The notes under the pieces were generated by a model, which ran no database searches, had not been told where the DNA came from, and saw nothing but the letters and a program-made list of their open reading frames with translations. The translations under genes and the position numbers were made by a program. DNA of 64,000 nucleotides from Bathynomus jamesi (taxonomy: Eukaryota > Arthropoda > Malacostraca > Isopoda > Cirolanidae), in contig JAJOZX010000087.1 of NCBI GenBank assembly GCA_023014485.1, forward strand, positions 1,497,501 through 1,561,500, written 5' to 3'. Each line of letters starts with the position of its first letter. The first letter of the stretch is position 1. Shown piece by piece: positions 21,422 to 33,597 of the stretch.

Positions 21422-23659
21422 ATGGCGGCATGTACAAGATCGAAGAAATCAATCTGGCTTGTGGGGTCATCAAGTCCTACTATTGCCGGTCAGCAATTAC
21501 CTTCAAGAGGTGATGTATTGAAGTACCTTTTCCATCTCCACAATGAAGAGAAGAAATCCTTAGCTGAGAGTGTGTCCTCGACATCACAAGCCATCATTGA
21601 AATCTGGGTGACAGAAGGTTTACCGACGAAACATCCGCACGACGTCAAGAAGCACGTCCGGAAATTGCATGACGAATGGCAGGGTTTGAAGAAGAGAATT
21701 TCGCGGAAAACGAAGACCAATTTGGACAACCAGGCTGCGTTCAGGTCAAGCTTGAACAACCTTTTCGACATTGGTCACCAAAATGCCCTAAATCTTATCA
21801 AAATTCAGGAGGACAAGGACTTCCTGCTTGCTCAAAGGGAGGAGGGTCGGAGAGGAAGGATTGGAAATGTCGACAAGAAGATTGCCAAAAAAGTCGCAAG
21901 GGCCCAAGAAAGAACTGCTCAGGAATTGAAGCGGAAAGACAGGCATGTGCAGGAAATGGAAGAAATCTCTGCTACAGTTGTTATGGAAACCTCATCGTCA
22001 GCGTCATCAAGTGAGGAAACAAGTCCCGAAAGAAAGCCAGTTACATCGTCGGCTCCAAAACATCGCCGTGGGACGACGGCAATCAGTTCGGAGGTCGCTG
22101 CGGCATTGGACCGCACGCGGATGAGCGACAGGGCAGCTGCTCGTGTTCTCATCCCCTTTGGCATGCAAATGGGTCAGGACATAAGTGAGATGTGCCTCAG
22201 TCCAAGTGCTATTCGGGCCAGCAGATCCAGGTACAGATCAGCCCACGAAGCAGAGGTGAGAGCTTCCTACAAGCCTGAATGCCCTCTTGTTCTTCACTGG
22301 GATGGAAAACTTATGGCAGACTTAATGGGAAGAGACAAAATCGACCGTTTAGCCATCTTAGTTACCGGGGATGGGATGAGCAAGATTCTAGCCATCCCCA
22401 AACTCCCAGACTCCAAGGCAGAAAGGACAGCAATCGTCATCATCGAAACCATCGAAAACTGGGATCTTGGCCAGAAGATCAAAGCTCTTTGCTTTGACAC
22501 GACAGCCACCAACACCGGCATCCATGGAGGAGTGTGTGTGCGAGTAGAGCAGGCTCTCGGGCGTGAAATGATTTACTTTGCGTGTCGACATCACGTGCTG
22601 AACTGCTGCTTGAAGCAGTATTTTCTTTCCTTGTTGGAGACCTTTCCAAAGGACCTGAGATTACGATTTTCCAGAGCTTCCGTAATGTTTGGCCGCAACT
22701 GAAATTGAATGAATACTCCACTGCCGCGGACGAAGAGGACACGGCTGCAGTGATCAGTCCCTGGGCCGAGAAGATGATTCATGAAGCAAATGACCTTCTG
22801 AAAGTGAAGCATCCCAGAGATGACTACAAAGAGCTTCTTGAACTTGTAGTCATTTTCTTGGGAGGAGTACCTCACGGAGGTCGGAGTCCTGTGTTCATGG
22901 CTCCAGGGGCTTTGCACCGAGCACGGTGGATGGCGCGTGGAATTTACTCTTTCAAGATTTGAATGTTCAGATACCAGTTCACGATGCACATGAACCAATG
23001 TCCTTCAACATCTCGTGGAGCAAGTAGCAGTGACCGCCTGATTTCTGGGTTGCGGGACTTCTGTCTCTTCGTTGCTCAAGATTACGTCCTTCCGTGGTTT
23101 TCAGCAAGAGAAGCAGCAAGCGCTCCACGAAGCGACTTAGCCCTCCTTCAAAAGTTGCAAAACACCAACGCCGCTGGGTACAAGAGTTTTAATCGGCATC
23201 TCTGGTACCTCAATGAGGTAAACGTGGGCCTTGCACTATTCGATCCTGCAGTCGATGATGATGAGAAGCGGAAAATGGTAGAGAATATGAATTCCGTTGA
23301 AGGGTCAGAAGCTCCCCCCCCGACGAGTCTGGATTCCAGATCCAAGAGGAAAGACCCTGGCAGACTTTTGCTCTTCCAATACGTACAATCTGTTCACCCT
23401 TCTAGATCTTCCGGTCGATTTCCTGCAAGAGGATCCATCAAACTGGGAAAACAACACCAGCTTTGGTTCAGCAAAGATCAGGGTGGATTCCTTAAATGTA
23501 GTGAATGATGCAGCAGAGCGAGGCATAGCATTGATTCAAGAATTCACGAAGGCTGGAAGGACTCGGAACGAAGAGCAGATGCAGTTCATGATTCAAATCG
23601 TCGAAGAACATCGTAAAGTCTTGCCGACAGCCTCCAAAGCCACTTTGATGAAAAAATGA
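21422..23659 (+). pseudogene. T-C transposase, family T, two frameshifts and one stop
   Basis: Starts MAACTRSKKSIW. N-terminal block: SPTIAGQQLPSRGDVLKYLF and NNLFDIGHQNALNLI. Catalytic core: LVLHWDGKLM, LAILVTGDG, FDTTATNTG, ACRHHVLN. The frame then loses one base near 22600, continues at 22607-22959 (PGALHRARWMARGIYSF), meets a TGA at 22960, continues through 23290 (SFNRHLWYLNEVNV), shifts again near 23295-23320 and ends with NDAAERGIALIQEF at 23659. All proposed catalytic residues survive, so the three lesions are recent. Base composition is richer in G+C than the flanks. Product inferred as a hAT-like DDE transposase. Confidence 0.8.
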
Positions 23660-24070
23660 ACGCCAACACTCGAGGTGTCATGTACTTTAATCGTTAATTA
23701 TGAATTTAGTGAATATACTCACACGATATATTTGTTCTGAATACTTATTGGAGATGTATATTGGAGATGCAATTTATCATTTAAACTGAGAATTAAAATT
23801 TCCATTGCCCTATAAATTGAAAATACCTATCAGCTGTGGGGAACCTCTAAATGTTGTTGGATTACAAAGAAATTTTGCCTGTTCTGTTTCCCCATGTATC
23901 CTCACAAAATAAAGGGTTCCGCTCCCTTGCATTTTCATTTCGCATTTTTCACCATATACCATAAACACACCCTAAATTGCATATGCATCATACATATGGT
24001 ACAGTATATACAGTACATACACGATAAATTAAAAATCGTGAGCATTGCTGCCATACACGCTGTAAAGTAC

Positions 24071-24073
<3 letters not shown>

Positions 24074-24106
<33 letters not shown>
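24074..24106. repeat. (AT)n microsatellite
   Basis: Pure AT run that forms the left flank of the hAT element; the right flank at 30107-30130 is also (AT)n. Confidence 0.9.
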
Positions 24107-24109
<3 letters not shown>

Positions 24110-24199
24110 TGGCGGATGGTGACTGTGTGAATTGGGTGTGCGGAATATCATGCGGAGTAAAATTAATAACTGAAATTCATATTAACTTAGTTATTAATA

Positions 24200-24662
24200 A
24201 ATCTTAATAGTAATATGGTAAGCATACGCAATCCACCGTCTCAATATTACACTAAACACTTGGAGAATTTAGGTGAACTATAAAAAATCTAACGCCAATT
24301 TCCTACGGGCTCCTTTAAGCATCGAACTTATTTACACATAAACTCAAGTCTTCTTTTTTTAGAAAAATAGTGAGCAATAACGTCCTCATATAAGGAACTT
24401 CTTTGCTTCACATGTATAAGCAGTGTAATATGTTAAGCATATGAACATAGGTAATCCACACTCTTAAGAATAAACAAAGCACTGGAAGAAATAGGTGAAC
24501 CTTAACTTCAAAAGTAAAAACAAAAAACTAACACCAATTTCCTACAGCATCCTTTCAACCGACTTTATTTATACATAAACTCAAGTCTTCTTTTCTGAGA
24601 AGAAAAGTGAGCAATAACGTCATCATAGAAGGAACTTCTTTGCTTCAAGTCTATTAGCAGCC
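24200..24662. repeat. Tandem duplication of the hAT 3' end
   Basis: About 24210-24425 and 24435-24662 are similar copies sharing CACCAATTTCCTAC, CATAAACTCAAGTCTTCTTT and AAGGAACTTCTTTGCTTCA. The first copy has diverged and contains no intact frame; the second encodes the last residues of the transposase. Confidence 0.75.
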
Positions 24663-26040
24663 CTTTTTCTATCGAAAACAAACTAAGACCACATAGCCTT
24701 TCCTGTCCTTGTGTCCCCCGGTAGCATGTGTTTATTCGTTTTAGGGCCGAGAAAGAACGTTCTACTGAAGCAGTGGTCCTTGGAATTGTTAAGATCAATT
24801 CTGCTAGTTTATAGACTTCTTTGAATCCGCAGCTGAGTTGATTCACTGTCATTATGTTCATTAGTTCATGAACATGTTTGCCCGAGAACTCTGAACTTGA
24901 ATAGAGTACCATGAGTTCATTCTTGAGACGCACATACTCAAACAGTGTTCCATAAAAGTCTCTTACTTTGTTCAGTAGGTTATCTGGGAAGCTTACCTTG
25001 TACTCTTCATATTTTTCAGGCGCAAGAAGGTGAAAAAAACTCTAATTTAGAGAGAGAAGAATATCTAGTGTGAATCTGACCAATGATGCTATTCATGATC
25101 TTGCAAAACAACTGGTGATAAGCATCTTTTCCGTCATTTTCTATCTCTCGTCTGCATCTTTTAGGATGTGGATCATGGAGCTCATCTTTTTCAGACACAA
25201 CCGAAAGCCGTAGCTCTTCAAAACTGATCCTTATCATATTTCAGTTGTTGTCGTCACTTATTTTCTTACTACAGTACAGCACATTAAATGTGTCACTCTG
25301 TAATATATTGTACAAAACCTCAGTATACCCAAACACTTTTGAAAAAATCTCAAGGAACAATAGTGTTTGAAAATCTTCAAAGAATGACAAGAATCCCCGT
25401 GCTTTTACTACTGCATCTGTGTCCCAATCTGCAGAATTTTCGATTATATCCTTGAAGAAATCAGTAAGATTGCTTCTGTAACTTTTTACAGTATTTACTA
25501 AACGAGATGTGAAGTTCCATCTCGGTGGAGCAACAGAGGGCAATCTTCTGGAAACACATTCATTGAAGGCATGTACTCTTTTAGAAGACTTGGAAAAATA
25601 AGCAGCTACTCCACTCAGAATTTGGAAAAAGTGTTTACAATGTTTGATACTGGAAAGGCTTTGCTCTAAAACTAGATTCAGCACATGAGCATAGCAATGC
25701 GTAAAAATGGCAATAGGATAAGTTTCAATGACTTTTTTCTGCAAGCCATTTACATGTCTACTCATTACACATGCTCCGTCATAAGTCTGTCCAACTAACT
25801 TGCTTTCGAGCTGATGTTCCTCAACTATGTTCACTACATGCTTTTAAACAGGCCACCAGAGGTTCTGTCGCTACTAACATCGGTAAATCCAATGAATCTT
25901 TCATATACTTTACCTTCATGGACAAAACGCAAAACTGTTGAGAGCTGTGATTTTGACGTAACATCTGAAGTTTCATCAAGCATTACACTGGTATGCATAT
26001 GAAATTTTTTTGTCTGCTGTGAGGGTTTTTTCAACTCATA
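24565..26040 (-). pseudogene. hAT transposase, catalytic and dimerisation part
   Basis: N to C: TSVMLDETSDVTSKSQ (first Asp), VGQTYDGACVMSRHVNGLQ (second Asp), FTHCYAHVLNLVL (C-x2-H), helical insertion with PPRWNFTSRLVNTV, then TTASVERSFSALKRI (Glu, dimerisation). These are the standard hAT features. Breaks: frameshift near 25834-25850, stop at 25238-25240, frameshift and stops near 24935-25016. It joins the zinc-finger half at 28786-29493 once K2 is removed. Confidence 0.85.
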
Positions 26041-26267
26041 TTATATAATTCGACCATGCTGAATTCGAAAATGACATTGGTTTTCCTCAATGAGGTCAGG
26101 TTTTTTCTCTATTGGCCATTTATTATAAGTCCAATTTTATCCCCAAATTTATTGATTTTTTTAGCTTAAACACTGTAGATACGAGTAATATTATAAGAAC
26201 ACTCGTGAAAAATGAAAACTTTGTGTGAATAAATACTTTTATTCATACAATGAATATGGAAAAAAGT

Positions 26268-28513
26268 TTATTGAGGCAGGAATGAAGTTTTTTTGGCTTT
26301 CCGTCTGTGTTTTTCTTCGGGCACGTCTCGCTTCAAACACCAGCAATAGTCCGCCAGCATATTGATATCCCAGTTTCCCTGGTACCTCTCTTCCATTATT
26401 TTGATATCTTGGTGAAATCGTTCACCCTGTTCCTCACTATAATCCCGCAATTTTCAGGAAAATAGTCCAAGTGGGACCACAAAAAGTGCATTTTTATGGA
26501 CATGCGCGACCCATGAGCTTTGAAAGCTTCCATCAAGTTTTCGACAACGGACTCGTATTCTGGACTTCTACGCTTGCCAAGAAAATCAGTGACAAATTAT
26601 TTGAATGCCTGCCAGGCATTCTTCTCAGTTGGAGTCATTGCGTTTTCGAACTGAGTATCCTTGATCAAAGTTCGAATTTGAGGACCATCAAAAACCCCAG
26701 CATTTAGTTTAGCATCAGATATATGAGGAAATTTACTCTCGAGATATCGGAATGCTGAACCCTCCTTATTTATTGATTTGATGAAATTTTTCATCAAGCC
26801 CAGCTTAATATGAATTGGTGGGAGCAAAATTTTTGTTGGTGGTACAAGGGGCACTGAAACGACATTATGCGACCCAGGTTCAAAATTCTCTCTGGATGCC
26901 CATTCACGCTGTGCATAGTGCTTCTCATCCGCTCGGCTATCCCATTTGCAGAGGAAACATGGGTATTTCGTGTATCCCCCTTGCATTCCCAATACAAATG
27001 CCACAATCTGAAAAAAAAAAGAAATATTTAAAGAATTTAGAGAATTTGTTCTATCAGATAAAAAAATCTATGCATTGGACTGTATCACTTCTGTGGGGAA
27101 GTTAAGTGTTCTTATACGCTCTCAAATAACCTTTGGAAAAACAACATAGTCAATAGCAATAGTTTACTTATGATATTAGTATTACCTTCAAATCTCCACA
27201 GATCCTCCAGTTATGTTGGTCGTATACGAGAGCATCCAGTAAAATTTTCATGTTATCGTAGCTCTCAGTAAGTTGTACGGAATGTGCTACAGGGACTGAT
27301 GCAACCCTATTCCCAATGTTGAGAAGTACTGCTTTCAAACTTCGTTTAGACGAGTCTATAAATAGCCTCCATTCTGATGCGTTATATGGCAGGCCCAAGG
27401 ATTCGATTAGCCCCTCAACATTGCAGCAGTACACTAAGGAAGAGGTATTTTCGTGCACTGCAAAAAACTTGCGGAATTCTTCCTCTCGTTTCCTATACCA
27501 GGAGAATGTTGTTCCCGGAGCCAGCAAGTTGTCCTCTCGAAGTCGTGAGCCCAAGATCTCGGCAGCTAATTTGGAAAGTCCTAAATCCCTGGTAAGATCA
27601 TTAAGTTTGGCCTGGTTGAGAGGCTTCGGCTCATTTGAAGCGGTATTTTGAGGTATATACGACTGGGACTGGTCATTGGCATTGGTCATTGATTCATCAT
27701 CAGAATCATCGAAGTCCAGGGTTTGAGGTGGGTCGGGTATTGGAATTCCAGGACCATGGGGTACAGGTCTCATAGCAGAAGGAATGTCAGGGTATACAAC
27801 AATGTGTTTATTCTTCTTGTTAATTCCTGAAAATAGAAACACAGAAACATGGATATAAAACTTGCAAATGAAATAGAAGAAGCATTCAGACAGTGGCGGC
27901 TCGTGAGGGAAGGCTGCGGTCTGTAAGATATGAAATAGGTCGATGGAGTCTGTATATTTTCTTTCTTTTTCATTCATATTGTTCCTTCGGGGACAATATG
28001 AATGAAAAAGAAAGAAAATATACAATCATTGTATATGTAAATGTAACTTGTATAACAATATGTATGTGTAAATGTATTTTCTATAACAGTATGTATATGT
28101 AAATGTATGATTACCATTATGGTGAATATTATGCTATATATGGTGAATATTACATTATGGTGAATATTATGTCAAGTTTCATACGAGGATTTCAAAATAT
28201 TTAAGAAAAATAAATTTATAAGCCCACCTTGGAGGTTTGTCATGCAGAAATAGCAATCTGTCACGTGATCCTTTCCTTCTCTCCAAATCATGGGAATTCC
28301 AAAAGGCAAAGATTTCGCTCTGCCTTTGCTCCATCTTCTCAAATTTTCAATGCACGTCTTGCAGCACATATGAGGGGCGAAATTTTTGTCCTGGTCCCCT
28401 AGCTTAATTCCAAAGTATGCTCTATACATTGTCTTCACAAATTTAGTGATTTGGGACTGGTTATTTGGCATGGTAACCGTCCCACATATGTAGCAGAATC
28501 TATTGCTATTCAT
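26268..28513 (-). pseudogene. K2: family K protein with two introns
   Basis: Exon 1 28513-28228: MNSNRFCYICGTV, GDQDKNFAPHMCCKTC, CYFCMTNLQ (six paired Cys, zinc-binding type). Intron 28227-27827. Exon 2 27826-27186: YPDIPSAMRPVPHG, acidic DFDDSDDES, LAAEILGSRLREDNLL, EWRLFIDSSKRSLKAVLL, RICGDLK. Intron 27185-27008. Exon 3 27007-26268: GYTKYPCFLCKWDSRA, HIKLGLMKNFIKS, FDGPQIRTLIKD, then a stop after WQAFK near 26595 and a frameshift near 26450 before SEEQGERFHQDIKIMEERYQ and MLADYCW. Both splice junctions are in phase and restore alignment with K1. Function unknown; a DDE-type transposase with Asp in FIDSSK and GDLK and Glu in GERFHQD is my inference. Confidence 0.75.
27951..28024. repeat. 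Hairpin in K2 intron 1
   Basis: Arms of about 34 bases (TGTATATTTTCTTTCTTTTT... and its inverse) with a one-base bulge around TTCGG. A CAGTGGCGGCTCGTGAGG hAT-like terminus lies just upstream at 27891 without a visible partner. Confidence 0.75.
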
Positions 28514-28785
28514 TATGAAATATTTTATCTATATGCCTGAAAAGTAAAAAAAGATATTATACAAGTGAAACAAGTGATGATAGATGTTACTGTTCCAATT
28601 CCGCTTTGACAAAATCACGAAAAATTCTGTTTTACTTATGAGGCCATAGCCAGATAACCTGAGCTGATAGAGAAAAACGGATTGCAGATTCGAAATCAGC
28701 AGGAACAACTCTATAAGAATCACTTACAAAACCCTTGACAGCAAAATTGATGCATACCAGTGTTATAGAAAGAAATCTTGCTGAA

Positions 28786-29493
28786 TCAATTTCCTTTTTT
28801 TATATTGTCTTTCATTACAGAAGCTATAGCTTTGATTATGTCATTTTGCACAGTAGGAGAAGTTCCCTGAAACACAGTGGATGTATTTAAATGATTATCT
28901 AGAAGAGAATCATACTCCCGAAGCAATTCGAGAATTTCTACGTAATTTTCTCTGTTCAGTGAAGTTGAAACCTCATCATGACCTCGCAGAGGAAGTTCTT
29001 GCTTAGCAAGATAGCATATTGCATCAATAAGCCGTTTTAGAATTTCTCTGTTCTTCTTTACTTGTTCATTGTGTCTGCTTACTTCATGTGCCTTTTGCTT
29101 ATCAATTAATGTGTCAATTCTTTGCTTGCCAAACATTTTATGGCTAAGAAAAGACTGAACATGGCCTTGCGATCTCTCATGCTCCTGCTGAGCAGCAGAC
29201 AGATGATTGAGATCAGAATATCCCTGTTTACTCCAGATATTATTCTCTTTTGAGAACAGTAAACATGGCCAACAGAAAAGTTTAGAACGCTCTTTACAAC
29301 CAGTCAGCCACTCAGCAGATTTATACTGAGAAACTGAAAAATGCCTTGTATATCCAGACTTTTTATCTTTGTGTTGACTAATCAAGTTTGGGAGTGCTGG
29401 ACATGGCCTTCCTTCCTCTAACACTTTCAACTTGTCCTCATAACTAAGTGTTGAAAAAGGAGTGCTTAATATACTTTGTACAGTGTTTGGCAT
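28786..29493 (-). pseudogene. hAT transposase, N-terminal TTF-type zinc finger part
   Basis: MPNTVQSILSTPFSTLSYED, then RHFSVSQYKSAEWLTGC, KLFCWPCLLFS, HERSQGHVQSF: a TTF-type zinc finger as in ZMYM1-like hAT proteins. ILKRLIDAICYLAKQELPLR, REYDSLL and IKAIASVMKDNI follow. The frame then runs into the K2 insertion and stops after KKGN. DNA-binding half of the split gene. Confidence 0.85.
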
Positions 29494-30103
29494 GGTTATG
29501 GAAGGGACAAAAAGTAATATGTCAGTACTGGATAGAAAGATTTCCGCCCATGAGCTCTGACTGGAAACTGACAGTCAGTGAGTCAGTCACTGACTCACTC
29601 TCTGAGACAGTGAGTGAGAAGCCGTCTGACGCGGGCCATGGCAACATAGGCCCCGCCAACTATACCATATATGGAGGGTGTTCTGTTCACAGACTGCACA
29701 CTCTCCGCCCTGATCCCTCGCTCTCTCCCTCTTCCATTTGATTTGGCATGGGTAAACATAAATTTATATTCCCATAGTAGGGGAGAAGAATATATATTAT
29801 ATATCGCCGCACCGCAATACTGAAATTAAATTTCGCACCTCAAACAAGGTCCAGGGACGCTTCTATCGCTCAGTACCAAAATTTTACCGAATGGTTGTGA
29901 AGACAATCCGAACAACTGAATTGAAGTAGCTCATTTCTCATCTCGACCAGTGTAACAGTCGAGCGCGGAATTAAGGGTTAGGGCATCTTTTTCGTTTCGA
30001 CTAAAGTTGAGAGAGGGAGACAAAGGGTTATTTAAATATTAATTTACAGAAAATCTATTGGGTGTGCGGCGCACACCTAGCACACCCTGAATATACGCCC
30101 CTG
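29494..30103. promoter_or_regulatory. 5' region and right end of the hAT element
   Basis: Non-coding. It contains a quasi-palindromic block of GAGTCAGTCACTGACTCACT type (29570-29620) and ends in the terminus at 30103. Probable promoter and transposase-binding region. Confidence 0.4.
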
Positions 30104-30618
30104 ATATATATATATATATATATATATAAGACAAAGGAAGTTCGTAAATCCCACTTCTAATTTTACGTTCAATGGACAAATATAAGCAAATGATTTTTGG
30201 GGTTCATAATACCAATTAAATGATTAGTGATTTTTTTTAGTTTACTTGAAAAATTGAGAATTTTTTTTTACAAGAAAAAATTAATTTACACATTTTCATT
30301 ATTTGGCTTACTCTTAGTTGAGCTCTTTATTTAATTAGTGCCATTTGCAATACGCCATATAGCCTAAGACACTAACTGGCAACAGTAGTAAGCAAGAATT
30401 TCAATTATTTCAGTTCTCCGAAAGTCTCTCTTTGTATGTTTACATCCACCGCCGAAGCAAGACTGTTGTTTCGAGCCTTCACCAAAATTTTCTATTTGTA
30501 CCGATTTCTATTTGTTTGTTTTCGCGTGAAATATAAAATTCTACGATGAAATTAAACCTAAAATGGCATTTTTGTGAAAAGAAAAATCTTGACTATCTGA
30601 ACAATTTAAAATGAATTT

Positions 30619-30652
<34 letters not shown>

Positions 30653-31874
30653 TATCAGTTAATTAAAGTTTTATAATAAAATAATTAAAATTAATTAAAA
30701 GCTTAATTATTTAATTAAGATTTACTTTTAAAGCAGACGTTTAAAATATCCATTAAAATAGAATAAACCCAATTAGTTCCTTAAAGGTTTTAAAATAAAG
30801 TATTTTACAATCAAATTAGAATAAAGATTAAACCCTTATCAGCTAATTGCATTTATATTTAAATTAATTAAAGTTATGTGTACAAATTATTTGGAATATG
30901 AAATTAAGACTCGTTTATTTTTCCCTCATTAGGTACAGTAAGTAATGAACTGGAGCACATTGCGCTATTAATGTCTTATTGCAATTTTCAATTCTAAAGA
31001 TACTATTTGATGGTTATTAAGTGCTCAGTTGTAGTGACTGGTTGATCCTTTTACATATACCAACCACGAAGGATCCTTTAGACGGGCAGTAACGCCACCA
31101 ACCTGGGAAATGAAGGCCCCATATGGAAGTCATGGCTGATACGCACGAGTTGCTCGGACAGCGGGGCCATCAGTGTTCCTCCTCCCCTTTCTCAGACTGC
31201 TTGGCTGGGCTGGGCTATGCTGGTGGATATAGAGTGACTGCGTTGTATTTCGTTTGACTATTACGAGACTTTTTTAAAAAATCCTTTAGGCTGAAAGGGT
31301 GGTCGTGTTCACGAATCGAAGACTTAAGAGTTTTTCCAGGAAGTTACTCGTGCTGTGCGATTTGTTAAGATGGTTGTAACATCAGATGTGTGATTGGTGT
31401 TGGGAAACATCGATGTAAAACAATTAACAAGCAGTGTTTACACTTAAATTTGTGGACAATGTACGAACTTAAGGGGGGGGGGGTTGCTGCCAAAGCGCAG
31501 CGGGTATTTTTCTAGTACTAATGTAACAGCAGTGATTTATTACATTCAGAATAATTGAGTTATTTTACAATAAAATTTTTAAAAGTATTTTAATGGAGAG
31601 TTTCATACTTTAGTTTTTTCTTATACTGTCCACATGAATTCTGTTTTCCGTTATGTTGCTTGTTTTATTATATATATATTATATATATATATATATATAT
31701 ATGAGCATGTAAAATTGCAGACTGCTTTTAAAAACTGTAAAATTAAGTTCATAGAACATAAGGATAATTCATTCGTTGAAAATATAAAAACAGTGCCAAA
31801 AATTTCCTCAGTGCCAAAACAGTAGATGAATTAGATAAAACAGCAAATATAAAATATTACACTGAACTAAATAA
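30104..31874. other. No gene recognised
   Basis: AT-rich, with (AC)n at 30618-30651, (TA)n at 30107-30128 and 31670-31702, and a G-run at 31471-31479. Segment 31020-31300 is richer in G+C but shows no protein or RNA signature. Confidence 0.4.
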
Positions 31875-32078
31875 TGTTTCGAGTTCTTTAACCTCCTTCG
31901 CGAAAGGTCACAGAGCAGAAGAGACCTACAGCTAGCTTGATGTGGAGTTCGAACCACTACCCATCAAAGAAGACGCAGAGGCACCTTCATCGATTAAATC
32001 TGAAGTTCGAGCAGAGATCGAACCAAGGACTTGCAGATTAACAGCAGGGCGTTCTACCACTAGGTTACCTTGGTGGGT
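31875..32078 (-). repeat. tRNA-derived SINE (tRNA-Asn-like head)
   Basis: On the minus strand the head reads GGTAACCTAGTGGTAGAACG (A-box-like), CTGCTGTTAATCTGCA (anticodon loop with GTT, as in tRNA-Asn) and TTGGTTCGATC (B box). About 95 bases further a second, better B box occurs: GTGGTTCGAACTCC. The 3' part has no recognised LINE tail. Confidence 0.6.
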
Positions 32079-33142
32079 ATTTACAGTAAACCAACTCGAG
32101 CCCTTTAACGCCTATCGTACGCTTTACTGATTTTGTTCTGGTTGACGCCAGACGATTTTTTTTTATTTAGCCATCAAAGGGTTAATTTAAAAAATAACTG
32201 CAAATGAAAAACAAGCGAAACGCGCCAATCATATTTTCAGTGTGTAAACCATATTAATTAAAACAGACTGATGAAAATCATCAACTTCTACTCAGTAAAT
32301 GAATCATAGCGATTATGCAAAGCATCTACAGGGTGTCCACAATGTCTTGTCACTCCAGTAAAATACTAGCTGATTTTCGTTTTCCTTTGAGACCCATTTA
32401 TCACTGATACAGTTACGTTTTTTGCATATACGTTTATTACATGACATTACATAATTACGTTACATTATACTGTATGTACCTTTAGAATGTTACATAGATC
32501 ATACATCGACTGGATCTGTTTGTTTACGGTCATTCTCATGACAATGACTTTGCGCCAGGTTCTGTGTGACAGTTGCTGGAGTACCTGAGAAGTTACAAGA
32601 TAAAATGCATCCCTTACAGCATCTTCATGCTCATCATTGGTGTTATATTGTCTCCGGGGCAGCCACGTGTTCCTTGATGAAACCCCATAAGGCATTGTCA
32701 CATGGGGAGAGGTCAGGACTTCTTGGAGGCCATTTCTTTAGAGCAGGCAACATGGTGGATCCACGCCCTATCCACCGACCCGGAAAGGCTTCATTCAAAT
32801 ATTCCCGTATTGACAAAGAATAGTGCGGTGGGGCTCCAGCCTGTTGAAACCAGACCTCATCTGCTATACCCAAGTTAATCAGTTGTGGTACTAGCCACGT
32901 TTGCAACGTTTCCAGATAAATGTGTTGCTTAACAGAACCATCAAAACAACATGGGCCGAAGAGACGTTTGCTATTCATACCAGCCCATATCATAAAATGA
33001 GGTAGCTTATGGCACACTCATCACTAAAAATAACTTTCCCCTGTTTCAATATTCTGTCAAATACCCTAAGCAGTTATTCACGTGCATTTCGTCTATGATC
33101 CAAATCAGTGTTACTCAGCTCTCTTGAACATATCGTGGTAGA

Positions 33143-33513
33143 CAAGGTAGCGTAGTATCGCGATGCTTGAATTGCGATACATTTTCTGTATCTTCTATCG
33201 TATCGCTATACATTTTTTATTATTTATATCGTATCGAAAGATACCACTGCGAATGACAAATAAATGTCATTAACGCGATACTTTATCATAGACATTCATA
33301 AACTTCAGTAGACATTCAACAATTACACATGTATCCTTTGATAAAAGAACTGTTCATAAAATACAACACGACACTGCCATTAAGCGCTCCAGTTGAGAGA
33401 CTTTTTAGCATAGCTGCAAATCTCTTTCTTTCAAAGAGAAACAGAATGTCTGATGAATGTTTTGAGAAGTCACGGTTTGTAAAATTCAATAAAAATAAAA
33501 AGTAATTCAGTTG

Positions 33514-33597
<84 letters not shown>

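Larger units (their letters stand above)
20543..23974 (+). mobile_element. T-C: complete family T transposon (about 3.4 kb)
   Basis: Termini TAGGGTG at 20543 and inverted at 23974, in the context AATTTAGGGTG on both sides. Subterminal regions share CGGAACCC and TTTAGAGGTT motifs in inverted orientation, but the repeats are much less alike than in T-B. No long target duplication is visible (at best AATT or GCAT). The interior carries one transposase gene with a spliced leader. Confidence 0.7.
26045..28795 (-). mobile_element. K2 insertion (borders approximate)
   Basis: The hAT coding sequence breaks after MKDNI near 28800 and resumes with ELKKPSQQTKKFHMH near 26040. Everything between belongs to K2 and its leader. 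I could not find terminal inverted repeats or a clear target duplication. The leader has a predicted 5'-UTR intron (donor GTAAGTGATTC near 28730, acceptor TTACTTTTCAG near 28540). Confidence 0.6.
24107..30103 (-). mobile_element. hAT element, ZMYM1-like, about 6 kb including a nested K2
   Basis: The right end, read inward, is CAGGGGCGTATATTCAGGGT; the left end is AAGTGGCGGATGGTGACTGT, both followed by a GGTGTGCG motif, consistent with hAT termini. Both flanks are (AT)n, so an 8-bp duplication of TATATATA would be invisible. The transposase is on the minus strand in two halves (28786-29493 and 24565-26040), separated by the K2 gene. Confidence 0.7.

Noticed and set aside
20543..23974. 8-bp target duplication for T-C
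   Set aside because: Flanks GCATAATT and AATTGCAT are similar in content but are not direct repeats; only 4 bases match at any boundary choice.
28529..28723. 64-aa minus-strand frame upstream of K2
   Set aside because: It lies within the predicted 5'-UTR intron and resembles no protein.
31875..32078. Functional tRNA-Asn gene
   Set aside because: The acceptor stem does not close and the tRNA-like head continues into a repeat body with a second B box; a SINE fits better.
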